From Prinia subflava (lineage: Eukaryota > Chordata > Aves > Passeriformes > Cisticolidae), in NCBI RefSeq assembly GCF_021018805.1, contig NC_086283.1, positions 62,016,182 through 62,080,181 of the forward strand: 64,000 bases of DNA. Direction: 5' to 3'. Shown here one piece after another: positions 23,435-34,618 of this stretch. The notes below the pieces were generated by a model. It was not told where the DNA came from. It saw nothing but the letters and a program-made list of their open reading frames with translations, and ran no database searches. Positions within the stretch are counted from its first letter, which is position 1. Each line of letters opens with the position of its first letter. Both the position numbers and the translations under genes were made by a program.

Positions 23435-25059
23435 AAGATAGGTCATGCACAGTTGTGTGCCTAACCTGGCATAGTTTATTATGTGAGAAGTTGTGATATT
23501 CAATTGACTCTATGCAGGTAGAAAAAACTCTCTCAGAATTTTTCAATTTTGTATTTTTTACCAAGCTAACATGTCAGCCTGCAGCTTACGTGTAGCCTCC
23601 ACCTACTCCGGACACGATCACAATTCCTTTCTTTGCTTTGGAATCTAGCCAATAACTGGAACATAAAGTTGTAGTTTAATATGTTTTTTTCTGTTATTAT
23701 CAGATTCTAAGTAGTAACTTTTTAAAGTAACATTCAGCATTAATTTCTGTCTGAATTATGCACATACACAAAGTGGGAACATAGGTACTTTATGATGATG
23801 AAAATATTTTTTATTTCCTCGTGAATTAGGATAATATTTATAAGAACAATATTTATATAGTTATCAGGAAATAAACTGTACATTTTGAAGTTTGAATCAG
23901 TCTGAAACAAAGGATTACACAAGGCTTTTAGGGTCTGTGCATTATAACCTTCGGGACTGGTGTTGAGGTCTGTTATTGAATATACCAAGGAATACAGCTT
24001 TAAGAATAAAAAATCTGATAAGGTAGTTTGGCATACTGAAACCATTATCTGACAAACATATAGTGTAGAAGGATTTATCAATATGTGAGTGTCACTTGTT
24101 TTTTTAATTCATCTGACTCATTAAAATCTGGTTAAATATCATTCATTATTACAACTTCATAGAAAATTCAGAAGCACTATGAAATTACTATTTTTTTTAC
24201 TTAAGCAAAACCTTTTCTGATGTTCTTCAACAGCCTGTGTACAACAAATTGAATTATAATTGTTTAATTAAATTTTCATTTCTGCTTTCTTGTAGTGTTA
24301 TGAAAACATATATGTATGGGCTACTACATAAATAATATGTTTCAATTTTTGTCTCCTTGAAACTGAATCACAGACAGGAAATCCTTACATCTATAGTTGC
24401 AATTTGGAATAGATTCCAGAATGTGTGTACTATCTCTCTTTATCTCTCTTTCTTACTTCCTCTGCAATACAGTGCTTGTGTGGCTTTGGTAACACGGCTG
24501 ATTTTGCTTCAGATACTGGTAGGCATGGGATAACTGCAGAAACAAAACAGTTGCCGTATATAGGGGAGAGAGCATACACATAAAGCCAAGAGAATTTTGG
24601 AATGGTTTCTAGAGCAGTGTCTCCAAAACAGCTGACTCCGGAACTGCTATGTTTTTCTCAGTTCTTGCATGTATGAGAGTGTGCATGTACACAACACACT
24701 ACTACTTGAAATAAAAGTGTTATCTGTCTGCGTATGGATGGATTCAAAATAAAATCTTTGGTCAAAACCTTCAAAAGATAACTATATTTTTCCTTGAAGA
24801 TGCTACCATTTCTCTTATTGTTTGTTTAGTAATAACAACAGTGGCAGATGAAAGCATGGTGGCTTCAGCCAATGCAATTTTAGTGATGAAAATGCAAAGA
24901 TGCTCACTTCTGCAAAATTTGTAATTACAATTCTGGTCCTTAAAAGGGGAAAGTTATTTAGCTGTCATGGTAAATATGACATATACAACTGGCTGGCTTC
25001 TTCAGTACTCAATTGAAAATCATGGTATTACAGTCTGGATGGGTGACTATGTATAATGG
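23435..25059. other. Unannotated AT-rich stretch
   Basis: No gene is recognised. A 113-codon minus-strand frame (23740-24081) has many I, N, Y, F and L residues and no motif, the profile expected of a chance frame. Confidence 0.55.
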
Positions 25060-25625
25060 TGTGGTGGACTGACCTAGGTTGGCCACTAGACCCCCACCTA
25101 GCAGAGGCAAAGTGAGAAAATAAATTTAAAAAATTGTGGGTTGAAATAAGGACAAGCAGCTCTCCCTAAATTATTACTGTCATGGACAAAGTAGACTCAA
25201 CTTAGGGAAAATTAATGTAATTTATTGCCAGTTAAAATATGGTTGGATATTGAGAAGCAAAGACAAAATTTAAAACCCCTCTCCTCCCATTTCTCCACTC
25301 CTTTAACTCAAGAACCCCTTTATTCCCTCATTCCCAAATCCTCTGCCTGCTCCCCAGCAATGTCCTGAGCAGCAGCAGCGGGGGACAGGGAATCAGTGCT
25401 GTGGTCAGCATGTAACAGATCCTCTCTGTTGCTCCCTCCTTCTCACCCTGTTACCCTGCTCCTCCCATGGACCAATGTCCTTCAGGAGATGGTCACCTGC
25501 TCCACCGTGTTCCTCACCAGGCTGTTGTGTGGGCTGCAGGCAATTTCCATTCTGATAGCCCAGAGAAACAGAGAAGCAAGAACCATGGTTAAAGGGGCCA
25601 CAAAGAAAAGGGGAAACACAGCAGT
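25060..25625 (-). mobile_element. Avian endogenous retrovirus LTR fragment
   Basis: The plus strand starts TGTGGTGGACTGACCTAGG, then GTTGGCCACTAGACCCCCAC, TTGTGGGTTGAAATAAGGAC, TTACTGTCATGGACAAAG, ACTCAACTTAGGGAAAATTA and ATGTAATTTATTGCCAG. These match, from memory, the antisense of a widespread avian LTR whose 3' end reads ...CAATCCACCACA, so the element lies on the minus strand. Later landmarks of that family, such as GGGGGACAGGGAAT and alternating CTGCTCC / GGGCTGCAG phrases, appear at about 25380-25535. The 5' terminus is not clear, and from about 25560 the sequence departs from the family, so that edge is approximate. A 78-codon plus-strand frame at 25396-25632 is incidental. Confidence 0.75.
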
Positions 25626-28600
25626 TTTGTAAGCTATTAAAGATGCAAGTGATATTTCGGCACTGAATACAAATACATTTTAATAAACACTTAGTCTTGA
25701 ATAACTGAAGAAATGGAAGTTAATTGATATTTCTTTTGCTAATCCAGATGGTGAATGAAATGTTTCAAAACATTTTGCTTTTATTATGCTTTTATTATTT
25801 TATTACCCTCTCAGAGAAAAAAGAGAGGGAATTACTTGCTATTGAAGAAAATCAATGACTAAATATTGAGCTTGAAATCTGGAATTACATTCTCATTTGT
25901 GGTAAATGCACATTCATTTGCTGAGAAAAGTTTTGTAGTTGATTTCTGTAATTGAGCTGATGCTTTTAAGTCCAGAGTGACACTATGGAATTAACTGAAG
26001 TCTTACCAGTGAAAGGTAAAAACTATTTTTTAAAATGCTGCAGAGTAAATAACCTTCTTCTCTTCTACTGTGACTCATAAATTCAACATCTTCTCTGATT
26101 TCTCAGCGACCTAATTCTTTTCTGTGGAAATTCATATTTCTTCAGGTCTCTATTTTGAGACCCCTGAACATTTCTGCTTCTTTGTTTCAAGGAACGTGTT
26201 GAATTGTCATCATATTTAACTTTATGCTTGTATAAAATGCATAATCTTTCTTCAACTTAAAAAACAATGATGTATATGCTACTTTAGAAATTTTTACTTG
26301 ATTAGCCCTTGACATGTGCACAGTTGAGAGAAATTATTTTAGAAGAAACAGATAAAAAAGATAGTGAAATTTAATTTTTAGTCTGCTTTCCCTGTACTTC
26401 CTTTTCTATTTTTTTCTCACCTTTACAAAAAACAGATAAATTCCACTAATCTGGGAGATGTACTATTTGATCCTTGGCAAATACTAATGATATTATGTTA
26501 CCGAAATTCCCCATGAATGTGCACATTTTTTTCTAATCATCACTTGTAATGATCATAACTTTAGTTTACACAGGACGCTATCTGCCAAAATATCCTTGAG
26601 AGAGTTATATTTCTAGTTTTTTCATTGTTTGCTTTTGATTTTGCTGAGCAAATGTCACCTTTCAACTTACTGCTGAGAATATAAGATTTAATTTCATTTT
26701 AAATTTGATATCAGCAGTATCTCCAATGGCTGCTAATGGCCAGGCTTTTTAGAGGGAAAATTTTGTGGGTTTTGTTAGGACATATGTTTTATCTTTTTAG
26801 CATTTTGCCTTCAGATATTTAAGATGAATTTTGTTCATAATGCAAATAGGATGCCATATTAGTAGTAATGCCACACTAGTAGTAATACTAACTCCATTAG
26901 TAAATGGAGATGCTTGAAAAGGTCTGATTACTTTTTGTTTGTGGTGGCTATATTAACTTTTTATTTACTGCTGAAATCATCCTCAAAGCCATCCTAAAAT
27001 GACAATCAAAACCATCATATACATTAAAAATTCAACTTGGAATGAAAATGGGCATCTGGAAACTGGAAATTTAAACATTAAGAATATAGTAAACAAATAC
27101 TTAAGGAAAAAGTGAAAATTAAATTGTGAAAATTCCATTAGATACTTCTCTATATATTGAGATTCCTATATTCATTTCCTTAAATGAGTGAGATTCTGCA
27201 CATCAATAAATTGGAAAGAGTAATTTCTAGGATATATACACTGCTGACTGAAATAATCAAGGAAAATGAATTATATAGCATTCATAAAGAACTTATGTTA
27301 ACCTCTTTATGACTTTATTCTAGAGAAAATATGATTTTAAATCTGTAGTGTCCATTTGTATTGGAGTGCTTTTCTTAAGCTCCTGCTGTAAGCTGTTAGA
27401 AAATATATTTGTTTGCTAAGGCTGACTAAATATTGCTTACAGAGGTTGTGGTTGGTCCATCACTGCATTTGTAAAAAGAGGCTGAACAAATATCTTGTGA
27501 TGTATTCTGAATTACATACATAGCTGATTTTGCCCTGAGGTAAAGGTGAGGTGTCTTGCTGAGGTACATTCTGAGCTTCTGTAGTTATATTATGTTCATG
27601 AGCTACTTACAAATTACAACAACTACAACAACAAAAAGCAGAGTGTGTGGGAGATTAGGGAGAATGAAGTACTTTAATTATTGTACTGTGAAACAGTGAA
27701 TGTGGCAATGTCTTCCAATTACACTGGTTGTGTCAACACTTCCTTTCCTTTCCATGGCAAAGCAAATAGAACCTGTGCTTATCTTGCTTTTGTTGTTTTT
27801 TTTTTTCTTACATCTATATGATTAAAATATTTATGTACTATGTTTCCTAACTCAATATGGCAGTTAAGAAACAAAGAAAAGAGTTTCCAGTGATTTCAAA
27901 CAATAAATTCTTAAGTTAAAATTCTAGTTAAGATGCTGCTCAACTAAAGCTCTAACTAAAGGAAAATGTGGAAGTATTTGTTTAAAGAATTGACTCAGAG
28001 GTGTCAAAAGAGCATAAGGTGCTGCCTTCTAGCAGCTGAATACTTGTGTGCACAGAACAAGGCCACCAAAAGCAGGCAGAACACTAGTGCTGCATCACTC
28101 TTTCTGCAAACTTTGCAGCTGACATTGCAAATCATACAGCATAAGAATATAATTGTTTTCTATTAGAGAAAAATTACAAATTTTCAGGTGCAAATCACAA
28201 TGAATGTATTTGAAAACATGTACAGCAACACCAATTTAATTTTATGTGATGTTTTTTCATAGGTATATCCTGAATATAGTAGAGAAAAATCTTAGTTTCT
28301 TTCTGGTGTTAGGATTTGCTAGAGTGAATTGGACACCTCCTATCATTCAACAAATAACTGAGTAATTGCTCAAAGAATATTCATTGACTTTAAAAGATCA
28401 AGGATGGAGTTCTCCCTAATGATATCTTTTTCTTAGTAGTGAAGGACACAATGTATTTTGTGTTTGGTTCAAAAGTACATTAGAGTCCTGTCTTTACTAG
28501 ACAGAATTGCACAGGGTGGAATGCAAAATAAAGATGAAAAAAAAAAATGCAGTATGTAGGATTTGACTGGGATGGTCGTATTAGCCCTCACATACATATG

Positions 28601-30000
28601 TTTTCTGAAGATGTATGATGAAGATGAATGAAAGGGAAGTTGAAGATACATAAAGTAGTGCCCCTAATTCTTTTCCTTCCTACCATAACTATTGATTGTT
28701 TCAAATTCCCTGGCCCTAAATTAGTAAAACCTACTCTGAAGTTTGAACTTAGGACTAAGCTTCTCCTTTTTTAAGTGGTCCCCTTCTGGAAAAGAAGCAC
28801 AAAAGAAATAAAATCATTTTGCAGCACACCTTATTGACACTCTTACAGTCGTGAAAAGACTCTCATAAATCCTGCACAGAATTTGAAACTGAGGTGGAAG
28901 AGAGGGAAGGACTTACTATTTCCAGTGTACTAAACCTTGATGATATGCTGCTAATAATTTTGCAGTATTTAGTTTTAGTTTGCTGGTAGAATTTAGATAT
29001 TCATAGCTGTATAATGATTTTCTTAATAACTGTGTTGGTAATGCAATTTGGAGTTTTGAGCAACTAAAATTTGCTCTTCATTTCTGTCTGTGTACAACGG
29101 TTTATTGGAGAACTTCTCTTTTTTGATGACATTTAGTTTCTATTACTCAAATTATTTTATAAATTTTAAGTATTTTTAAAGATGATTAAATATACTAGCT
29201 AATATAAAAATCCAGAAATATTCATTGCATGAAGATATGAGAAGAAGACCATCTTTATTCTTCTTCGGACAGTTTCTACAGAAGAATTTCCAGAACTTTA
29301 CTGCTCTTTTAGCATTATTTTCTTTACATGATATAGTTTTAGAATCTGGGACTATATTTAAAGGAGGTAAGGGGAAATATTTTTTGTAAATTATATTATA
29401 ATAATGCCTGCCTGTTCTATCTGTCGTGAATAAAGTTTCATGGTATAAGATGCCTGTCTGTTAAAAAGCAAGTTTTCCATCTCTACAATTCCTTCTTCTT
29501 CCTGGGAAGTAGCATGGGCTTAGTAACAGAACAAACATCTACATGTCTGACATATGTATGCAAGTGTACTGTTTCCAAGTTATGAGGTTTAAACAAAGGT
29601 AGCAACTTCTTTAAATCAGTCTCTTATTATCCAGCAGGTCATGGACTGCTGTTTATTGTTAAAGTCTCCCTTTTATAGATATGAAAGAGGCTGCATTTCA
29701 GTGCACACCTTGTGTTCAGTACATCCTTGGCATATGTTGATGTGTAGCAGCAATTGAACTAATTATACAAATGTCTTTAATGTTTTCTGAAATTGTTTTG
29801 CATGAAACTCTCAAAGTTCACAATACATTTTAAAGAGAGGATAGAGCGGTTTTGATGATAGAAATGATGCTTAGACACTAACTTGGTTTAAGATACGAAG
29901 TGTACATTTGCATTTGTACATCTGCTTGTATGTCATTCCCCTCTGTAATATGTTAATGCTAATTACATAGTCTTTGCTAATGCTTACATAGTGGTGTTAT
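25626..30000. other. Unannotated AT-rich stretch
   Basis: No gene or transposon is recognised over 4.4 kb. Short frames, including one of 66 codons at 27966-28166 and one of 50 codons at 29237-29389 that crosses a donor-like GGAG|GTAAGG, have no further support. Confidence 0.6.
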
Positions 30001-30950
30001 GGAATCCCAGAAAGGCTGATGTTAGAGACTCCTCTGAAAATCAACTGTTCTGAGTTCCTGGATCAGAGCATGCTAAACTAGAGCAAGTTGTCCAGGCTGT
30101 GTCCACTTCAGTATTGACTGCCTCCAAGGGTGGGGAGTCCACACTCTGAGCAACCCATTCAGTGTTCAGCCACTCCTATACTAAAAAAATATTTTACTTT
30201 TACTTGTATCGAATTTCTGCATTTCAGTCTGTGCCTGCTGCCTTCTGTCCTGTCACTGGATTTGCTGGGTGTCTGGAGATCTTAGCTGTATCTTCTTGAT
30301 CACTTCCCATCAAGTATTTTTCCGTGCAGCTGAGATTGCTGACTAAGAGTTCTCCAGTATGAACAGTCCCAGCTCTCTTAGTCTCTACTCCTTGGTCTTT
30401 ATTGTCTTTGTGACTCTTCACTGCACTCATTTCAGAATGTCCATATGTCTCCTGGAGACAGGAGTCCATGACTGGACCCAACACTCCAGGAGTACTCACC
30501 AGGGTTGGTCGGGGGGGGGGGGTCACATCCTTCTATTTACTGATAGCATTTCTAATGGAGCACAGCAGACTGAAGGCACACTGCTGGTTAATGTTCAACT
30601 TGTGGTCCAGCAGGGCCCTCAGGTCTTTCTCAGTAGACCTGCTTTCCAGACAGCTACATCAACTATTTCTTGGTGTCATTCTTCCCCAGTCTTTGCGCCT
30701 CCCACTCATAATGTCATAACCCATTTCTTTTTCCCACTCACACTCACCTGAAATGTGGTGCAACCATCTGAACTATCTATCACTCCTGCCTGTTTTCTAT
30801 TTCTCAGCAGATACGCTGAGAGTGCACTTTGCCTATCATCTAGGCTGTTAATGAAAATATTCAATGCTACTGTCCTCAATATACACTCCTGGAATTCAGC
30901 AGTAGAGAATGACCTACAGCTAGATTTTCTGCAAATGATTGCCTGCATTT
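30001..30950 (-). mobile_element. CR1 LINE fragment, about 0.95 kb
   Basis: Read on the plus strand, this is the antisense of CR1, from its 3' untranslated region into the region 3' of and within the end of ORF2. Landmarks: AACTAGAGCAAGTTGTCCAG, CCTCCAAGGGTGGGGAGTCC, CTCCTGGAGACAGG..GACTGGACCCAACACTCC, CTGCTGGTTAATGTTCAACT, CAGGTCTTTCTCAGTAGACC, TGCTGAGAGTGCACTTTG-like sequence near 30810-30830 and AGGCTGTTAATGAAAATATT. It is 5'-truncated and carries many changes and small indels, so the reading frame is lost. Open frames of 83-130 codons on either strand are not genes. A run of 12 G occurs inside it at 30511-30522. Confidence 0.85.
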
Positions 30951-33786
30951 TTTTTTTAATTACACACCAAAATTTCTTCATTTACACCTTGGTTTCACCC
31001 AAGTATTACAGCTGTAATTTGGATAACACCACTATTGGGAATTGACAAAATGGCTCATATTTGAACTACATTTGAGTTACCCTGTAAAAAGTTTATATTT
31101 GGGAGGCTGAATATGATTGAAAATTGATAATAGCAAAAATTGGTAATAGCAAACCAACTAGAATTAGAAATTAAAGATTACCATATACAGGGAAATAGTT
31201 TCTTTATAAGAACATTACTGGAAAGAAGCATCTGTAAAAAGGCAAGGTGCAATAAGGGTTATGTTTTGACACTGAGAAGGGCTTCTCTAGCTCTCTTTAA
31301 AATAGCAAGATTCATTTCATTCCCTGAACTGAGTCAAATTGACTTTGACACGTAGTTCAAAGAAGGTTAAAACATTTTTACATTCCATTAAATTTTGGTA
31401 TAATGGGTGTTCAAGGTGAGCTTCTCATACTGGCCTCTTGAAATTCAACTAGACACAGAATTGAACAGTTTAAGAGGAATTATAATTACTGGAAATGCAA
31501 AAATTTTATCCATATACTATTCCCTAAATGAAAGCCTTTCTTTTTAAGGGAGCACCTTTGATGAATAAATCTGCTTTGTTTAAGACTGCTTTGGTTTCTG
31601 AGATGCTAGAGTACTGAAAAGGAACACCATAAGCAGTGTGTTAAAATGTCTCTATTCTGTTTTGCAATTGAAATTGTTCTATAAGACAAGAGAAAAAAGG
31701 TGCAGTCATTACATTTCCATACACCAATCAAGTCATGTAATCAGCATTCAGGTTTAAGAAGTGCATGTGAAAAATTCATCCTTTTTTCTAAAAAACAAGT
31801 CTTGAGTATTTCTGAAAGTACTTTGATCCTTTCCTGATGTCCTCAGTGTACTGAATGAATTTGACAAACAGAAGTTTCTTGACAGCAATTCCATTTGTGA
31901 CCATGGATTGTGGAAGTCTACACTCCAGATCTGATTTTGGCTATTACTTTCAACAGAATATATATAATTTGGTCATTCTACCTCTGTAATTCAAATATGT
32001 AATGATTTTTATGATGCATTTTATTTATTAGAATAAATTCTGGTTTTGCAATATAGGTTATGTATAAAATTAATTTTTAACTGTATTTCACAGAGATTGA
32101 ACAGAATTGTATTCTTCTGTGATCTTGGAACAGAAAACCTTTATACTTGGAGACAGAAAGCTAGGTGACCTCTTACAATATATACAGCTAGAAGTCATGT
32201 TTTTGGGAAGCAATAGTAGAGCCAAAACTTCCTGAAATATTTCTTTGTTGCTTAATAATTAAGGACCTTCTGTGGGTTTTTTTGGGTTTTGGTGGTTTTT
32301 GCAGAGTTTTTTGTTGTTGTTGTTATTGTTTGTTAATGTCTTGATTTTAGTTTGATTTGGAGTTTTTTGTTGTTTGGTGTTGTGGTTTGGTTTTTTTGTT
32401 TTGTTTTGTTTGTTTTTTTGGTTGGTTTTTGTTTTTTTGGTGTTTTTTTTTTTTCTTTTTTCTTTTTTCTTTTTTTTTCTTTTAATAACCTATTTTGACA
32501 TACATTGATTTGACACACTTTGATTAGATGACAAGTGTTTTCTTGTCCACAAATATGCTGTGGGAGACTAAGGAAATAAAATGGTAAAATTTGTTTTAAT
32601 CACCTAATTGACCAAATATTTTCATCAATTTAATATACTTTTAAAAACAATTGTCAAAGCTCCCTGATAGCCTTTTAAAAATAATTGCCAAACCCATTAA
32701 TATTACTAAGCTTTTCATTCGGATCAAATTTAAAATAAAGGTATTTATAAGAGAAACATTATATTTTTGTAAACACTAAAGTTGATGGCCTAACATATAT
32801 ATAAAAATATACACAGAATATTTATTCAGTTCTTCAGAGTTCATGATGTCAGACTGATTTATTTGCAAAATTTTGTCTTTTTTTTTTTACAAAGCATAAA
32901 GACAAAATAAAAATTATGAGAAAAAGACATATAAATGAAAGCCTAGAAACTGTTTCTTCACTTTTATATTTCCATACAACTGATTCTTTTTTTTTCCTGT
33001 AGAATTGTCACTTTAAACATTAAAATATCCACAGGTCTTTTATGCTTACATATGGCCCTCAGTGTGTTTTTGCTATATTTTTCTCCATTTCTTCTTCTCT
33101 CTAGTATTTGTATGGTTTATTTTTTGCTGAGGTAGCATTGGAATAGTCTTCCCATCCACATGATGATGCTGTGAATTTGCAGTGACAGTAACAGACTGCA
33201 GAATCTCTGGTTCATTCTAGGAGATGGTGCTAACTAGTGGTCCTGATTCTGTAAAGTGTTGAATACTTGCCAACCTTGCTCTCAGGAATAGTTAGATTTA
33301 TAATTTCTTCACTCAATTCATCACTCCTTCTCCCACCCCCAAAATGCTCTTAAAATGAGACTGCTATGAAATTAAGTGAATATTTTTGGACTGGTTGATT
33401 CTGCCTAAGTCTTATATCATTGGAGCCTTGAGGGCCAGGACATGACTACAAGCAGCAGCTGACAGCCAGCTGTTCTGTATAGCTGTGTCGGGTAATGTCA
33501 ACTCCAGAAAGACACTGAAAAAGGTGAAAGGTGAACATTCAGATTCTGGTGTTTTTCTTTACACTTTTAAGCTGTGAAGACTACATTCCATTGCTGAGAA
33601 AATTAGCATAACATTAGGGTTATGTCAGGGCTTTGAATTCAATTCAGCTCTTACAAAAAACCAAAATTGCCTTTTTAGGAGGATAAAAATTGATCATTAT
33701 GTATGGGTTTTGGAAGCAGATATGGGAATAGATGGTTTTAGCTAAAAGGTTGCTTGTGAAGATTTGAACAGCATTTTTTGAGATAA
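30951..33786. other. Unannotated AT-rich stretch with one G/T tract
   Basis: No gene is recognised. The main item is the G/T-rich tract at 32271-32484. Very AT-rich DNA at 32640-33060 includes T runs. Confidence 0.6.
32271..32484. repeat. Long G/T-rich, then T/C-rich low-complexity tract
   Basis: About 210 bases contain almost only T and G (GGGTTTTTTTGGGTTTTGG, GTTGTTGTTGTTATTG, GGTTGGTTTTTG), passing into T-runs broken by single C. The lysine- and threonine-rich minus-strand frame at 32333-32518 is forced by this composition. Confidence 0.9.
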
Positions 33787-34618
33787 AATCATAGAATGTA
33801 ATAATGGAATTATTAGATTAGATTAGATTAGATTAGATTAGATTAGATTACATTACATTACATTACATTACATTACATTACATTACATTACATTACATTA
33901 CATTACATCAGAAAACACCTCCAAGATGATCAAGTCCAAGCTTTGACCAAACACCACCATATCAAATATACCATGGCACTAAATGCCACATTCAATCATT
34001 TCTTGAACACTTTCAGGGATAGTGACTCCACCACTTTCCTGGGCATCCTGTTCCAATGCTTGACCACCCCTTCAGTGAAGAAATCCTTCCTGATGTCCAA
34101 CCTGAACCGCCCCTGGTGTGGCTTGAGGCCGTTTTGTCTTGTCCAGTCACAGGTTTCCTGGGAAAGCAGGCCTGCTCATCTGGCTACAGCCTCCTCTGAG
34201 GTGGTGCAGGCAGCAGTAAAGCCCTCTGTGTCTCCTTTTTGCCAGGCTAAAGAGACCGAGTTCTCTTAGTTGTTCTTCATATGACTTATTCTCTGACCCT
34301 TCACCATCTCCATTGCCTTCCTCTGGGTTTGTTCCAGCATCTCAATGTCCTTCCTGAATTGAGGGGCCCAGAACTGGACATAGAACTCGAGGTTCTATTT
34401 CACCATGCTGAATACAAGGGGGTACTCAGTGCTCTGGTCCTGCTGGCTGCACCATTGCTGATGCAGACCAGGATGCCATTGGCCTTCTTGGCCACCTGGG
34501 CACACACTGCCTCGAGTTCAGCTGTGTGTCAACCAGCACTCCCTGGTCCTTTTCTGCTGTTCTGCTTTCCAGCCAGTCTTCCTCCAGTGATGCGTGATGG
34601 GGTTGAACACATTGAATC
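33787..34618 (-). mobile_element. CR1 LINE fragment, about 0.83 kb, interrupted by a pentamer array
   Basis: AATCATAGAAT at 33787-33797 is the antisense CR1 3' tail. The body resumes at about 33911 with CCAAGATGATCAAGTCCAAG, then TTGAACACTTTCAGGGATAG, TGACTCCACCACTTTCCTGG, AAGAAATCCTTCCTGATGTC, GGGGCCCAGAACTGGACATA, CAGGATGCCATTGGCCTTCT and TGGCCACCTGGGCACAC, all standard antisense CR1. It ends, 5'-truncated, near the GATGGGGTTGAAC at about 34610. The GATTA/CATTA array (33816-33905) sits between tail and body. Open frames of 108 and 113 codons on the plus strand are antisense shadows of the dead element. Confidence 0.9.
33816..33905 (+). repeat. Compound pentamer array (GATTA)7(CATTA)11
   Basis: Seven perfect GATTA units (33816-33850) switch without interruption to eleven perfect CATTA units (33851-33905), followed by CATCA. 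The only difference between the two halves is the first base of the unit. Perfect repetition suggests recent expansion. Confidence 0.95.

Noticed and set aside
23740..24081. 113-codon minus-strand open frame
   Set aside because: The residue mix (I, N, Y, F, L) is what random AT-rich DNA gives, and no motif is visible.
29237..29389. 50-codon plus frame crossing a donor-like GGAG|GTAAGG
   Set aside because: There is no acceptor upstream, no motif, and the length is well within chance.
32333..32518. Lysine-rich 61-codon frame
   Set aside because: Produced by a G/T and T-rich tract; low-complexity only.
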